Origin: Streptomyces tsukubensis
Lineage (GTDB): Bacteria; Actinomycetota; Actinomycetes; Streptomycetales; Streptomycetaceae
Direction: 5' to 3'
Assembly (NCBI RefSeq): GCF_009296025.1
Contig: NZ_CP045178.1
Location: forward strand, 496,001 to 560,000
DNA: 64,000 nucleotides
The notes under the pieces were generated by a model. It did not search any database. It was not told the DNA's origin and was given only the letters and a program-made list of their open reading frames with translations. The translations under genes were made by a program, and so were the position numbers. Shown in pieces: positions 16,957 to 27,222 of this stretch (within the stretch, counting starts at the first letter, position 1; each line of letters begins with the position of its first letter).

Positions 16957-18813
16957 ATGACCTCCATCGCCGCACCCTCTCTGCTCCCGTCCACCGAACC
17001 GGCGTATCCGCTCCTCGACTCCATCGTCACGCCGGGAGACATCCGGCATCTGACCAGCGCGCGTCTGAACCAGCTGGCCGTGGAAATCCGCGCGCTCCTC
17101 ATCGAGAAGGTGACCGTGTCCGGGGGCCACCTTGGCCCGAATCTGGGCGTGGTGGAGCTGACGTTGGCCGTGCACCGGGTCTTCGGTGTCGAGTCCGGCG
17201 ACACGGTGCTCTTCGACACCGGTCACCAGTCGTATGTGCACAAACTACTGACGGGCCGCCGCGACGGCTTTGACACACTGCGCCAGGCGGGCGGCCTGTC
17301 CGGCTACCCCGCGCGGTCCGAGTCCCGTCACGACTGGGTGGAGAACTCGCACGCCTCCACCGCCCTGTCGTACGCGGACGGCATGGCCAAGGCCCACCAA
17401 CTCTCCGGTGACACCGGGCGGGTGGTAGCGGTGATCGGTGACGGAGCCCTGACCGGTGGTCTGGCGTGGGAGGCACTCAACAACCTCGGCGCGGCCCCCG
17501 AGCGCCCGGTGGTCGTGGTCCTGAACGACAACGGACGTTCCTACGCCCCCACCGTCGGCGCGATGGCCACGCATCTGGCAGAACTGCGCGCGGCCGGCCG
17601 GGGGGCGAGCGGCCGCAACCTCTTCACCGAGCTGGGCTTCAGCTATCTCGGGCCGGTCGACGGTCACGACACCGCGGCGCTGGAGGAGGCCCTGTCACGG
17701 GCATGCGACCTGCGCCGCCCCGTCGTCGTGCACGCCCTCACTGTGAAGGGCAGAGGACACCCACCGGCGGAGGCGGACGAGGCGGACCGGATGCACGCGG
17801 TCGGCCCGGCCGCGCCCGCCCGCGCCCCTGGTGCCACGCGTCCGTCCTGGACCGGCGAGTTCTCCCGTGCCCTGCTGGCTCTCGGCTCGGACCGCGCCGA
17901 CCTGGTGGCGATCACGGCGGCGATGGGCGGCCCCACCGGGCTCGGCCCGTTCGCCGCGCGGTTCCCTGAGCGGTACTTCGATGTGGGGATCGCCGAGCAG
18001 CACGCCGTGACGTCAGCGGCAGGTCTGGCCATGGGGGGACTGCACCCCGTCGTCGCGATCTACGCCACGTTCCTCAACCGTGCCTTCGACCAGGTCCTGC
18101 TGGACGTGGCCCTGCACCGTCTTCCGGTGACGTTCGTGCTGGACAGGGCGGGAATCACCGGGCCTGACGGCCCGTCGCACCACGGCATGTGGGACCCGAC
18201 CCTCCTGTCGGCCGTACCCGGCATGCGTCTGGCCGTCCCCCGGGACGCCGCTCAGTTGCGGGAACTGCTGGGTGAGGCCGCGGCCTGGCGGGAGGGGCCG
18301 ACCGCGCTCAGGTTTCCACGGGCCACCGCCGGCGGCGACATCCCCGCCGTGTACAGGGATGGCCCTGTCGATGTCCTGTCGGTCTCCGGGACCCGCGATG
18401 TCCTGCTCGTCTCCCACGGCCCGCTCGCCGGGGCCTGTCTGGAAGCGGCGGCCACGTTGAAGGCGCAGGGGATCGGGGTCACCGTCTGCGACCCCCGCTG
18501 GGTACTGCCCATCTCGCCCGAACTCCTGCGACTCGCGGCCGGCCACCGGCTGGTGGTCACCGTCGAGGACGGCCTCCGCACCAACGGTATGGGGAGTGTC
18601 CTCGCCGGTGTGCTGCGCGACAGCGCCATCACCACCCCCTCGTACGCCCTCGGCCTGCCCACCGCGTTCCTTCGCCACGCGAGCCGCGACCAGTTGCTCG
18701 CCGACACGGGGCTGACCCCGCACCGGATCGTTCACGCGGTTCTGCGGGCTCGTGCCGGAAGGGCCCTCCCCCACCACGCCCGCACCTCCGTTCCGGACGG
18801 GACCCGCCCATGA
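16957..18813 (+). CDS. dxs: 1-deoxy-D-xylulose-5-phosphate synthase
   Basis: This 618-residue thiamine-diphosphate enzyme condenses pyruvate with glyceraldehyde 3-phosphate in the first step of the MEP pathway. Seen in order: [31 protein letters not shown], the TPP-binding [16 protein letters not shown], then the pyrimidine domain with GIAEQHAVT and [15 protein letters not shown]. Its stop overlaps ispG (ATGA). It is a few residues shorter than housekeeping copies, and its location with ispG, ispH and a terpene cyclase marks it as a pathway-dedicated paralogue that boosts precursor flux. Confidence 0.95.
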   Translation: MTSIAAPSLLPSTEPAYPLLDSIVTPGDIRHLTSARLNQLAVEIRALLIEKVTVSGGHLGPNLGVVELTLAVHRVFGVESGDTVLFDTGHQSYVHKLLTGRRDGFDTLRQAGGLSGYPARSESRHDWVENSHASTALSYADGMAKAHQLSGDTGRVVAVIGDGALTGGLAWEALNNLGAAPERPVVVVLNDNGRSYAPTVGAMATHLAELRAAGRGASGRNLFTELGFSYLGPVDGHDTAALEEALSRACDLRRPVVVHALTVKGRGHPPAEADEADRMHAVGPAAPARAPGATRPSWTGEFSRALLALGSDRADLVAITAAMGGPTGLGPFAARFPERYFDVGIAEQHAVTSAAGLAMGGLHPVVAIYATFLNRAFDQVLLDVALHRLPVTFVLDRAGITGPDGPSHHGMWDPTLLSAVPGMRLAVPRDAAQLRELLGEAAAWREGPTALRFPRATAGGDIPAVYRDGPVDVLSVSGTRDVLLVSHGPLAGACLEAAATLKAQGIGVTVCDPRWVLPISPELLRLAAGHRLVVTVEDGLRTNGMGSVLAGVLRDSAITTPSYALGLPTAFLRHASRDQLLADTGLTPHRIVHAVLRARAGRALPHHARTSVPDGTRP

Positions 18814-20006
18814 CCACTGTCCATCTCCCCGCCCCGTGGCCGCCCACCCGGGCCGCGCCGTCGGATCCGCCCGTCACCGCGACCCCTCAGCAGCTCGCGC
18901 CCCGCCGTCGCACCCGGCAGATCCTGGTCGGTTCCGTGCCGGTGGGCGGCGACGCCCGCGTCACGGTGCAGACCATGACGACCACTCCGACCGCGGATGT
19001 GGACGCCACCCTTCAGCAGATCGCCGAAGTCACCGCCGCCGGCTGCGACATCATTCGCGTCGCGGTCCCTTCCCAGGACGACGCCGACGTCCTCCCCCGC
19101 ATCGTGGAGCGCTCCCCGATCCCGGTCATCGCCGACATTCACTTCCAGCCCCGTTACGTCTTCCAGGCCATCGACGCCGGTTGCGCCGCCGTGCGCGTCA
19201 ATCCGGGCAACATCAAGAGGTTCGACGACAAGATCGCCGAGATCTCCGCCGCCGCCACGGCCGCGGGTGTCCCGATCCGGATCGGGGTCAACGCGGGATC
19301 ACTGGACCCCCGTCTCCTCGCCAAGTACGGCAAGGCCACCCCGGAAGCCTTGGTGGAGTCCGCGCTGTGGGAGTGCTCGCTGTTCGAGGAACACGGCTTC
19401 CAGAGTCTGAAGATCGCGGTCAAGCACCACGATCCGCTCACCGTGATCGACGCCTACCGGCAACTCGCCCAACGATGCGACTACCCGCTCCACTTGGGCG
19501 TCACCGAGGCCGGCACCGCGATGCAGGGCTCCATCAAGTCCGCGGTCGCCTTCGGAATCCTGCTGAGCGAAGGGATCGGGGACACCATCCGGGTATCCCT
19601 GTCCACCAGCCCGGTGGAGCAGGTGAAGGCCGGCTGCCACATCCTGTCCTCGCTCGGCCTGCGCCCCCGCAAACTGGAGATCGTCTCCTGCCCCGGCTGC
19701 GGACGCCTCCAGGTCGACATCCACAGACTGGCCACCCAGGTGGAGGCCGCCTTCGACGGCTTCCCCCATCCACTGCGGGTCGCGGTGATGGGGTGCGTCG
19801 TCAACGGCCCCGGCGAGGCCCGCGAAGCCGACATCGGCGTCTCCTCCGGTAATGGAAAAGGACAGATCTTCGTCCAGGGCAGAACCGTCCGCACCGTCCC
19901 CGAGAGCCGGATCGTCGAGGCCCTGCTGGAGGAAGCACTGAAACTCACCCAGGCGACCGGAGCCGAAGTACCCGGCGACGTCACAGACTCCGCGGGTGCG
20001 CCGTGA
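18810..20006 (+). CDS. ispG: 4-hydroxy-3-methylbut-2-en-1-yl diphosphate synthase (flavodoxin/ferredoxin)
   Basis: This 398-residue enzyme reduces MEcPP to HMBPP. The N-terminal barrel begins with [26 protein letters not shown] and includes [11 protein letters not shown] and the [11 protein letters not shown] region. The C-terminal iron-sulfur domain has SCPGCGR and [10 protein letters not shown], which supply the three cysteines of the 4Fe-4S cluster. It overlaps dxs at the start and the prenyl transferase at the end (GTGA). The nearby ferredoxin at 22241 is a plausible electron donor. Confidence 0.96.
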   Translation: MTTVHLPAPWPPTRAAPSDPPVTATPQQLAPRRRTRQILVGSVPVGGDARVTVQTMTTTPTADVDATLQQIAEVTAAGCDIIRVAVPSQDDADVLPRIVERSPIPVIADIHFQPRYVFQAIDAGCAAVRVNPGNIKRFDDKIAEISAAATAAGVPIRIGVNAGSLDPRLLAKYGKATPEALVESALWECSLFEEHGFQSLKIAVKHHDPLTVIDAYRQLAQRCDYPLHLGVTEAGTAMQGSIKSAVAFGILLSEGIGDTIRVSLSTSPVEQVKAGCHILSSLGLRPRKLEIVSCPGCGRLQVDIHRLATQVEAAFDGFPHPLRVAVMGCVVNGPGEAREADIGVSSGNGKGQIFVQGRTVRTVPESRIVEALLEEALKLTQATGAEVPGDVTDSAGAP

Positions 20007-21067
20007 CGACCCTGGCCGAGGCTCCCGCGCCGCTGGACCCCACGATGATCCGCGGAGCGGTCGAGGCGCGGCTGCGCGCCTTCCTCGACCATCAGGAAGA
20101 GATCTCCGGGCAGACTCCGGAACTGGGGCTGTTCACCGGCATCCTGCGGGAGCAACTGTCCGCCGGGGGCAAACGGATCCGCCCCCTGTTCTGTGTCACC
20201 GGCTGGCACGCCGTCCGTGACGACCCGCCCCCCGACGCGGTGTGGCGCACGGCCGCCTCACTCGAACTGTTCCACGCGTTCGCGCTCATCCACGACGACA
20301 TCATGGACGCCTCCGACACCCGGCGTGGGCAGCCCACCGCCCACAGGATCCTGGCCGCGCTCCACCCCGACCGGCCCGACACCGTCGGCACCAGCGCCGC
20401 GATGCTCCTGGGCGACCTGGCACTGGGCTGGTCCTACGAACTCCTGCACGCCCCCGGTCTCACCGACGTGCACCTGCGAGCCGTATGGGAGACCTTCAAC
20501 GCGTTACGCACCGAAACCCTCATCGGCCAGTACCTCGACCTCACCGGGCGCCCCGCTGCCGACGCCACCGTCGCCTGGCGCATCATCCGCTACAAGACGT
20601 CCAAGTACACCATCGAGCGGCCCCTCCAACTCGGCGCCCGCCTGGCCGGCGCCTCCGCACGCCAGTTGGGCGCGCTGACCGGCTACGCCCTTCCCCTGGG
20701 AGAGGCCTTCCAGCTCCGCGACGACCTTCTGGGCGTCTTCGGCGACCCCGCGAAAACCGGCAAGCCGACCCTGGACGACCTCCGGGAAGGCAAACACACC
20801 GTCCTGACCGCCACCGCCCTGCGCCTCGCCCGTCCCGCCCAGCGACGGCTGCTCGCCCGCTGCCTCGGCGACCCGGCCCTCACCGAACACGACGCGGAAT
20901 CCGTACGGAGCGTCCTTGTCGGAACCGGCGCGACCAACGAGATCGAACACCTCATCCGCGCCCGCCGTACTCGGGCCCTCGACGCCCTCGACGACGCTCC
21001 GCTGCGGCCCACCGCCGTCACGCTCCTGCGCACCCTGGCCCGGACCGTCACCCACCGCACCACCTGA
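20003..21067 (+). CDS. Polyprenyl diphosphate synthase (probably geranylgeranyl or farnesyl diphosphate synthase)
   Basis: This 354-residue trans-prenyltransferase has both aspartate-rich motifs: [13 protein letters not shown] near residues 97-109 and [17 protein letters not shown] in the second half. [11 protein letters not shown] is the conserved Lys/Arg region that binds IPP. Five residues before the first Asp-rich motif is a Phe and four before is an Ala, so the product length (C15 or C20) is not clear from these positions alone. It is coupled to ispG, so the operon makes both C5 units and the chain used by the cyclase at 23759. Confidence 0.9.
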   Translation: MTTLAEAPAPLDPTMIRGAVEARLRAFLDHQEEISGQTPELGLFTGILREQLSAGGKRIRPLFCVTGWHAVRDDPPPDAVWRTAASLELFHAFALIHDDIMDASDTRRGQPTAHRILAALHPDRPDTVGTSAAMLLGDLALGWSYELLHAPGLTDVHLRAVWETFNALRTETLIGQYLDLTGRPAADATVAWRIIRYKTSKYTIERPLQLGARLAGASARQLGALTGYALPLGEAFQLRDDLLGVFGDPAKTGKPTLDDLREGKHTVLTATALRLARPAQRRLLARCLGDPALTEHDAESVRSVLVGTGATNEIEHLIRARRTRALDALDDAPLRPTAVTLLRTLARTVTHRTT

Positions 21068-21151
21068 CCGTGCGGGGCCCACCGGGAGCCGCCCGTGCCG
21101 GGCCCCCGCGCGGACCGTACGGCGAAGCACCCACACAGGAGGCCGAGGCCG

Positions 21152-22153
21152 ATGAACCAGCGACCAGTCCCCGCCCGCCGGGTCCTTCTCGCCGCCCCGC
21201 GCGGGTTCTGCGCGGGCGTGGACCGCGCGGTGACCGCCGTCGAGACGGCCCTCGAACAGTACGGTGCGCCCATCTACGTACGTCACGAGATCGTCCACAA
21301 CAAGTACGTCGTGCGGAGCCTGGAGAACAAGGGCGCGGTCTTCGTCGGGACGACCGCCGAGGTCCCCGAGGGTTCCATCGTGATGTTCTCCGCGCACGGC
21401 GTCGCCCCCCGCGTCCACGCCGAGGCAGCCGAGCGCGGGCTCGCGACGATCGACGCGACCTGTCCGCTGGTCACCAAGGTCCACAAGGAGGCCGTCCGCT
21501 ACGCAAGGCAGGAGTACGACATCCTCCTGATCGGCCACGAGGGTCACGAGGAAGTCATCGGCACCAGTGGTGAGGCCCCGGATCACATCACGGTGGTCGC
21601 CGGGCCGGAGGACGCCGCGCACATCACCGTGCGCGATGAGTCCAAGGTCGTCTGGCTCTCGCAGACCACCCTGTCGGTCGACGAGACCATGGAGACCGTC
21701 GACGCGCTGAAGACGAAGTTCCCCCTGCTCCTCTCGCCGCCCGGCGACGACATCTGCTATGCCACTCAGAACCGCCAGAGCGGCGTGAAGCAGCTCGCCG
21801 CACAGTCCGAGTTGGTCCTCGTCGTCGGCTCCGCCAACTCGTCCAACTCCGTTCGTATGGTCGAGGTCGCGCTGCTGGCGGGCGCCCCCGCGGCGCACCT
21901 CGTCGACAACGCCGACGGGATCGACCCTGCCTGGCTCAGGGACGTCGGCACGGTCGGCCTGACGTCCGGCGCCTCGGTCCCCGAAAGCATGGTCGACGGC
22001 GTACTGGAACGGCTCGCCGAACACGGATACACGGACGTCGGGACCGTCAGGACCGCCGAGGAGTCCATCACCTTCAGCCTCCCCCACGAACTCCGCCGAG
22101 ACCTCCGCGCCGAAGCCTCCGAGCAGAATCCCGGGACGCGGCCCACCGCATGA
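21152..22153 (+). CDS. ispH: 4-hydroxy-3-methylbut-2-enyl diphosphate reductase
   Basis: The 333-residue protein starts at the ATG preceded by AGGAGG; the frame is open for a further 19 codons upstream without family sequence. It catalyses the last MEP step, HMBPP to IPP and DMAPP. The iron-sulfur cysteines lie in [23 protein letters not shown] and the [12 protein letters not shown] region. The family signature [12 protein letters not shown] is present. It sits 84 bases after the prenyltransferase in the same orientation. Confidence 0.96.
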   Translation: MNQRPVPARRVLLAAPRGFCAGVDRAVTAVETALEQYGAPIYVRHEIVHNKYVVRSLENKGAVFVGTTAEVPEGSIVMFSAHGVAPRVHAEAAERGLATIDATCPLVTKVHKEAVRYARQEYDILLIGHEGHEEVIGTSGEAPDHITVVAGPEDAAHITVRDESKVVWLSQTTLSVDETMETVDALKTKFPLLLSPPGDDICYATQNRQSGVKQLAAQSELVLVVGSANSSNSVRMVEVALLAGAPAAHLVDNADGIDPAWLRDVGTVGLTSGASVPESMVDGVLERLAEHGYTDVGTVRTAEESITFSLPHELRRDLRAEASEQNPGTRPTA

Positions 22154-22240
22154 CCGCGCGCCGGCCACCCGCCGCCCGCTCCGTACCGCTCCGTACCGCT
22201 CCAGAGACACGGCCCGCCGCCGGAACAAGGAGTTCCCGCC

Positions 22241-22552
22241 ATGACGTACGTGATCGCCGCCCCCTGCGTGGACGTGCTCGACAAAGCGTGCGTCGACGAA
22301 TGCCCCGTCGACTGCATCTACACCGGACAGCGCATGCTCTACATCCACCCGGACGAGTGCGTGGACTGCGGCGCCTGCGAACCCGTCTGCCCCGTCGAGG
22401 CCGTCTACTACGAGGACGACCTGCCCGGCCGGTGGGAGGGGTACAGGGCGGCCAACGCCGAGGTCTTCCACTCCCTGGGCTCACCCGGCGCCGCCGGCAC
22501 CACGCCCCCCTTCACCACGGACCACCCGATCGTCAGCGCACCCCGCCCATGA
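22241..22552 (+). CDS. 7Fe (3Fe-4S/4Fe-4S) ferredoxin
   Basis: This 103-residue protein of the FdxA type has Cys9, Cys17, Cys21 and Cys25 in CVDVLDKACVDECPVDC and Cys40, 43, 46 and 50 in CVDCGACEPVCPVEA. Such ferredoxins carry electrons in the cytoplasm. Because IspG and IspH both need two electrons per turnover from ferredoxin or flavodoxin, and both genes lie just upstream, this is the likely donor for the pathway. Confidence 0.95.
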   Translation: MTYVIAAPCVDVLDKACVDECPVDCIYTGQRMLYIHPDECVDCGACEPVCPVEAVYYEDDLPGRWEGYRAANAEVFHSLGSPGAAGTTPPFTTDHPIVSAPRP

Positions 22553-22880
22553 CAGCCCCGCGACAGAAGCTCACGTGGCCGCGTCCCTCGGAACGCGCGG
22601 GTCACGGCCGGCGCCGACGTGCCGTCACGGGGCACCGCCCCGTGGACCGGCGCGCCGATGCCTTCACCCGTGAGAGCGCCGTTCGCCTCCCCGCTCGGAT
22701 GCCCACGACCCACAACGCCCGGCCCCGACTCGTGGGTCCGCGCCCCGCCCCCGCACCGCCCCCCGTCGAGGCGGTGGGCCGCTCGCCCCCGCCCGGTCGA
22801 AGTGTCCGTGCCTTCCTGCTTCCGCCCCGGGCGACAGGAGCCGCACACCCCGCCGTCCCCCATCCAGAGGAGAAGAGACC
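22553..22880. other. Intergenic gap without a convincing gene
   Basis: These 328 bases have no frame that I trust. An AGAGGAGAAGAG ribosome site at the right end serves the small gene at 22881. Confidence 0.4.
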
Positions 22881-23066
22881 GTGCCCAAGAAAACCGATCC
22901 TCACGGCTTCGGCAGTTTCCTGAAGGAGGTACTCGACATCAGCAAGGAACTCGCCGACAGCGTCATCGACGGGATGTCGGTCGCCGAACGCGACTTCCGC
23001 AAGGGACTGATCAAGCTGATGGAGCCCGAGGCCCGGCGTCAGTCGCAGGCGCGACAAGTGCGCTGA
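22881..23066 (+). CDS. Small protein of unknown function
   Basis: A 61-residue frame starts at GTG behind a strong AGGAGAAG ribosome site. The sequence is hydrophilic and probably helical, with SFLKEVLDISKELADSVIDG and a basic C-terminus. There is no signal peptide, Cys pair or known motif that I recognise. The composition is that of a real protein, and the gene lies between the ferredoxin and the terpene cyclase on the same strand. Confidence 0.55.
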   Translation: MPKKTDPHGFGSFLKEVLDISKELADSVIDGMSVAERDFRKGLIKLMEPEARRQSQARQVR

Positions 23067-23758
23067 GCCAACTGCGGGAGCTGAACCGATCGCGGAACAG
23101 GACGGTGAAACAGGGTTCCGTGTCCACGGGGATCTCCCCAGTCGGTGATCCACTTCGTGGTTCCCTCCTCGGCCGGGGCCCCGGTGGGGCGAACTGGTGG
23201 TGTTCGAGGCCGAGTTGACGGGCCTGCTGCCGCAACCGGCCGAGGGGGGAGGCGCGGGTCCGGCGCGCGGGACAAGGCACGGCCCACCGACGTGCGACCG
23301 GACCTGCGGGGCCGGCGTCAGGAACGCACCGTTGTCCGGCGCACCCCTTGTCCCCCTCCTCCTCCGGGCCGGTGGTGCCGCGCCGTGCCGCCGTGCGTGT
23401 TCCCGAAGGGGCGTGCGGAGGCGTGAATGATCCCGAGCGCACTTCGCAGGTGTGCGTCCACGTCAAGCGCCGGTCGGTTGCGCCTCCCACGTGCCCGACC
23501 GGTCCGGTGACCATGGGAAGTGCACGCTGCGGGCGGTACTGGTCGCCTCGGGGCGACAGCCGCAGTCCAACGGATGATCACCGATCGGCTGACGCCACTG
23601 AACGAGCACGGGAAGGCGGCCGGACGGCCGCGACAGCCGTTGTACGTGCTTCCGGCCCCGACGACCGGCAGGGGTCCCCCCACCGGTACCCCCTGCCGGG
23701 GCGTCGAACGGGTCAGCGGAGACACCCCTCATCACTCCACACCACGACGGAGCATGCC
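23067..23758. other. Intergenic region upstream of the terpene cyclase
   Basis: These 692 bases carry several overlapping frames on both strands but none with family sequence or a good ribosome site. It should contain the cyclase promoter, which would separate it transcriptionally from the MEP genes. Confidence 0.4.
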
Positions 23759-24856
23759 ATGGACACGATCACGGACACGACCGCCGCACAACTGCTTCAC
23801 CTGCCGCCGTTGTACTGCCCCATCGACGCGGCCATTCACCCCGAGCACGAGAGCATCGACCGCGACGCCCGGATCTGGCTCGACCGCTACCGCCTCTACA
23901 CCAGCGACATCGACCGGGCCTGGGTCATCGCGCGCCACTACACAGAGGCGATGGGCCGCATCTATCCGAAAGGCATCACCGACCGCGTCGCCCTCACGGC
24001 CCGGTGGCTGCACTGGATCTTCTACGTCGACGACGTCCGCATGGAAACCGCCGTCACCACCACGAAGCTCGCTTCGGCGATCGGTCTCACCAGCCACCTG
24101 CTTCGCGTCATGGAGTCCCCGGCCACCGAACCGGCGGCAGATCAGACCGGCCCCGTCGCCGCGCTGCGGTCGCTCATGTCCTCGGTGCAGGCCGTTGCCA
24201 CCCCGACCCAGCTCCACCGGTTCTCCGAGGCCCACCGCAAGTGGTTCCACGCCATCCTGTGGGGGATGGCCAACCCCGTCCCCGCCGGCCTCGACGAGTT
24301 CCTGCACCTGCGGATGCTGAACGCCGGCGGCGCCGCCAGCCTGTGCTGGTCGGAGATCACCAACGGGGAGGAGATCCCCGGCGCCGAATTCCACTCCCCC
24401 GCCATGCGCGCCCTACAGGAATCGTCCTTCCTGCTGATGGCCCTCGACAACGACCTGCTCTCCTACAACCGCGAACTGCTCATCGACGGGACCAAACTCA
24501 ACATCGTGATGGTGCTGGCCCGGCTGAACGGCTCCCCGCCCGAGCAGGCCCTCCACCAGGCTGTGGCCCTGCGCGACCGCCTGACGACACTGTTCCTGAT
24601 CCTGCGCGAGCAGGAAGAACCCAAACTCAGTGCCCCTGGGCGGGCCTACGTCGCGGATCTCGGCTACGCGATCCGCTCCAACCTCGACTGGGGCGCGCAC
24701 TCTGCCCGCTACACCGCGGTGACCCCCCGCACCCAGCTCCCCCCGCCGCATCCCGCCCCCATCCCGCTGACACTCACCGACCACCCCAGCGATCCCAGCA
24801 CCGAACCCCTGTCCTGCCCCTCGATCGCCTGGTGGTGGCAACAGCTGCGCGGGTGA
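23759..24856 (+). CDS. Class I terpene cyclase
   Basis: This 365-residue protein is of the bacterial class I terpene synthase family, which ionises a prenyl diphosphate with bound magnesium. The metal motifs are present: Asp91-Asp92 with Glu96 in FYVDDVRME, the NSE-type triad NDLLSYNRE near residue 230, and the SARY pair near residue 316 that senses diphosphate. ATG at 23759 was chosen because upstream sequence is not family-like. With the prenyl diphosphate synthase 2.7 kb upstream it should make a sesqui- or diterpene. The product cannot be predicted. No P450 is in the window, so the hydrocarbon or alcohol may be the end product. Confidence 0.9.
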   Translation: MDTITDTTAAQLLHLPPLYCPIDAAIHPEHESIDRDARIWLDRYRLYTSDIDRAWVIARHYTEAMGRIYPKGITDRVALTARWLHWIFYVDDVRMETAVTTTKLASAIGLTSHLLRVMESPATEPAADQTGPVAALRSLMSSVQAVATPTQLHRFSEAHRKWFHAILWGMANPVPAGLDEFLHLRMLNAGGAASLCWSEITNGEEIPGAEFHSPAMRALQESSFLLMALDNDLLSYNRELLIDGTKLNIVMVLARLNGSPPEQALHQAVALRDRLTTLFLILREQEEPKLSAPGRAYVADLGYAIRSNLDWGAHSARYTAVTPRTQLPPPHPAPIPLTLTDHPSDPSTEPLSCPSIAWWWQQLRG

Positions 24857-24979
24857 CCATTTCCGGTGTCACGCCGCATCACGTCCGGTCCACCGTGGTG
24901 GTGTCCTTGTCCGGCGGCGCGCGGGGCGATCGTCGGCTCCGTCGTACAGGGCGGCCCCGAACAGACGGAGTAGCCCCTC

Positions 24980-25306
24980 ATGAACAAGACCTGTCAGCGT
25001 CACGGCATCATCGAAGTCCCTGACACTGCCACGGGCGGCGCCGGGGACGGTGCCCCCCGTCTCCTCGACCACTGCGTGCGGGTGCGCGGCAAGGCCAGGG
25101 GGACTGTCGTCGTCCTGGAGAAACAGGTGGACGTGGGCAGGGACACCAACCCCCGCGCGAGCGGCGGGTCCGCATCGGCCCAGGCCGAGGAGACCCCTCG
25201 CGTGCGGGCAGGGCGGGCCGCGCCGTACCGGAGGAGCGAGGGACGGACCAGGAGCCAGCCGCAGGCCGGTCCGACCGTCGGCCTGTCCCCCGTGGCACGT
25301 GGATGA
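24980..25306 (+). CDS. Small hypothetical protein
   Basis: A 108-residue frame with codon usage like real genes in its first half starts 123 bases after the terpene cyclase. Its stop overlaps the ATG of the next gene (ATGA), which supports translation. The only notable segment is GTVVVLEKQVDVG; the C-terminal half is rich in Arg, Gln and Ser and probably disordered. I do not recognise a family. Confidence 0.45.
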   Translation: MNKTCQRHGIIEVPDTATGGAGDGAPRLLDHCVRVRGKARGTVVVLEKQVDVGRDTNPRASGGSASAQAEETPRVRAGRAAPYRRSEGRTRSQPQAGPTVGLSPVARG

Positions 25307-25623
25307 CCGCACGGACCCATGGCGGCGCGGAGGGGGAACGTCTCCTGGTCCGGACGGAGGATGGCGGGTTGTTCGACGCGGTCACACGTCGGCCGGTCAC
25401 CTTGGAGGGGCTGGCCCGCGATGTGCGGTGCGGGCGCCGTTTCCGGGTCAGGGAGGGCGAGAGTGGCAGCGAGTGCACCTACCAGGTCTTGGCTCAGGTG
25501 CTCCTGTCCGCGCTTGCGCCCGCCGTACCGGGCGGGATTCGGGCAGTGGGCGGCACCTCGGGCACGGTGGAGCCGCTGTTCGGAGGGGACGGCGACGGCT
25601 CGCCTCCCCTGCGGAACGGGTAG
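25303..25623 (+). CDS. PHB/PHA accumulation regulator N-terminal-domain-like protein
   Basis: The 106-residue protein resembles the small DNA-binding domain of polyhydroxyalkanoate synthesis regulators (PhaR type): a strand pair around LLVRTEDGGLFDAVTRRPVT, then LEGLARDVRCGRRFRVREG and TYQVLAQVLLSAL. In that family the domain senses polyester or binds phasin promoters. No phaC, phasin or depolymerase gene is seen nearby, so the role is open. It overlaps the small gene upstream. Confidence 0.6.
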   Translation: MTARTHGGAEGERLLVRTEDGGLFDAVTRRPVTLEGLARDVRCGRRFRVREGESGSECTYQVLAQVLLSALAPAVPGGIRAVGGTSGTVEPLFGGDGDGSPPLRNG

Positions 25624-25719
25624 CCGGGGGACCGTGGACAGTTGCCCGGAGCGCCGCCGCCGGGGCCAGTGACGGCCAATCCGCCGGCAGGGACGTACGT
25701 GGCTAGCTTGGGAGGCTGT

Positions 25720-27219
25720 GTGTCAACTCGCGCCCGGTATGTCGCCGGTGTGCTGGGCCGGCTGCTCGTGGCGGAGGCGCGCCGGTCCAGGCGTGGAGGC
25801 GGAGAGGACGCCGGGAAGGAGGGGCGCGAGCGCGCGAGGGTGGTACGAGAGACCCTACAGTCACTCGGGCCGTTCTACATCAAGGTCGGCCAACTGCTGT
25901 CCACCCGACCCGACTTCGTGCCTCCGGCGATGATCGAGGAGTTCGGCTGCCTCCACGATCAAGTCACTCCGGTGCCGTTCGATGTGCTGGAGCCAGTCCT
26001 GGCCCGGGAATTCGGGACCAGCTGGCCTCGGCTCTTCCGTGAGATCGACACCGACACGCCGCTGGGCGCCGCGTCACTGGCCCAGGTCCACCGCGCCGTA
26101 CTGGCCGACGGCACACCGGTCGCGGTGAAGATCCAACGCCCCGGTGTCGAGGAGGTCATGGCCCAGGACATGGTGGTACTGCGCCGGACGGCCGGTCTGA
26201 TCGGCAGGATCGCTCCCCGGTTCACCGCTGTGATCGACCTACCGGCCATGCTCGGGGTGCTCTTCGACGCGATGGAGGGGGAGAGCGACTTCCGCAAGGA
26301 GGCCGCCCACATGCGCACGGCCCGCGGCCTGACCGAGGAATTCACGTACCTGACCGTCCCTCATGTCCTGCTTGATCCCACTCGCCGGGTTCTGGTGCAG
26401 TCTCTCGCCCCGGGCACCTCGGTCCACACCGCCGACCCCGAGAAGCTCACCTCCGACGAGCGCACCGGCATCGGACGCGACCTGATGACGTTCATGTTCA
26501 GGGGGTTCTTCCTCGACCGCTGCTTCCACGCCGACCCCCACCCGGGAAACATCTTCGTCGCCTCCGGGGAACCGGCCCATCTGATCGACTGGGGCATGGT
26601 GGGCCGCGTGGAGGCCAACGTCAGCAGGAGCCTCGTCCTGGCCCTGCTCAACGTGGCCGCCAATGACGGCACCGGCCTGGCGAAGACCTGGACCGAGATG
26701 GGGCACCCCACCCCCTGGGCCGACCTGGCCGGTTTCCGTACGGACATGGCCGCCCTTGTCCCCAAGGCCACCTCCGCCTCCCTGGAGGAACTCAACTTCG
26801 GCGTCACTCTCACCGCCGTCCTCACGCACGCCACCCGCCGGGGCATCCAGTCCAGTCCCGTCATCGCCCTCCTGGGGAAATCCTTCGCCAACCTCGAAGG
26901 CTCCATCCGCCACCTGTGCCCCGAACTGTCCATCACGGAGGTCTTCGAGGAGAACCTGCGCACCATCATGTTCGGCCTCGCCCAGGAGGCACTCTCCGAA
27001 CAGCAAGCCGCCCGTATCGCGCTCGAACTCATGATCGCCGCTCCCGGAAGCCTGCAACAGGGACGTGAGATCCTGCGCAACCTCGCGGAGCCGCCCACCC
27101 GGCCGACCGCGGCACGAGGAGCCGCAGCCGGCCGCAGCCGGTCCTCGGCCCACTCGCACCACACCCGTGCGGCGCTCATTCTGGCCGCCGCAGTCATGGG
27201 GAGCAGACGCGGAAGGTGA
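25720..27219 (+). CDS. ABC1/AarF/UbiB-family atypical kinase
   Basis: The start is uncertain. GTG at 25720 has GGAGG just upstream and gives 499 residues; TTG at 25642 and GTG at 25669 in the same frame would add 26 or 17. The family hallmarks are clear: IKVGQLLSTR (KxGQ), the Ala-rich loop PLGAASLAQVHRA, VAVKIQRPG, HADPHPGNIFV and LIDWGMVG in place of DFG. Members are ATPase/kinase-like proteins linked to quinone and isoprenoid lipid metabolism. Its position after an isoprenoid locus fits that theme loosely. Confidence 0.85.
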   Translation: MSTRARYVAGVLGRLLVAEARRSRRGGGEDAGKEGRERARVVRETLQSLGPFYIKVGQLLSTRPDFVPPAMIEEFGCLHDQVTPVPFDVLEPVLAREFGTSWPRLFREIDTDTPLGAASLAQVHRAVLADGTPVAVKIQRPGVEEVMAQDMVVLRRTAGLIGRIAPRFTAVIDLPAMLGVLFDAMEGESDFRKEAAHMRTARGLTEEFTYLTVPHVLLDPTRRVLVQSLAPGTSVHTADPEKLTSDERTGIGRDLMTFMFRGFFLDRCFHADPHPGNIFVASGEPAHLIDWGMVGRVEANVSRSLVLALLNVAANDGTGLAKTWTEMGHPTPWADLAGFRTDMAALVPKATSASLEELNFGVTLTAVLTHATRRGIQSSPVIALLGKSFANLEGSIRHLCPELSITEVFEENLRTIMFGLAQEALSEQQAARIALELMIAAPGSLQQGREILRNLAEPPTRPTAARGAAAGRSRSSAHSHHTRAALILAAAVMGSRRGR

Positions 27220-27222
27220 CCG

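Noticed and set aside
20504..22471. 655-codon minus-strand frame over the prenyl synthase, ispH and ferredoxin genes
   Set aside because: The plus-strand genes have full family motifs, while this frame spans three of them antisense and has no recognisable domain.
22553..22880. Extension of the ferredoxin operon by another gene
   Set aside because: Long frames here are Pro/Arg-rich in all readings, without ribosome sites or family sequence.
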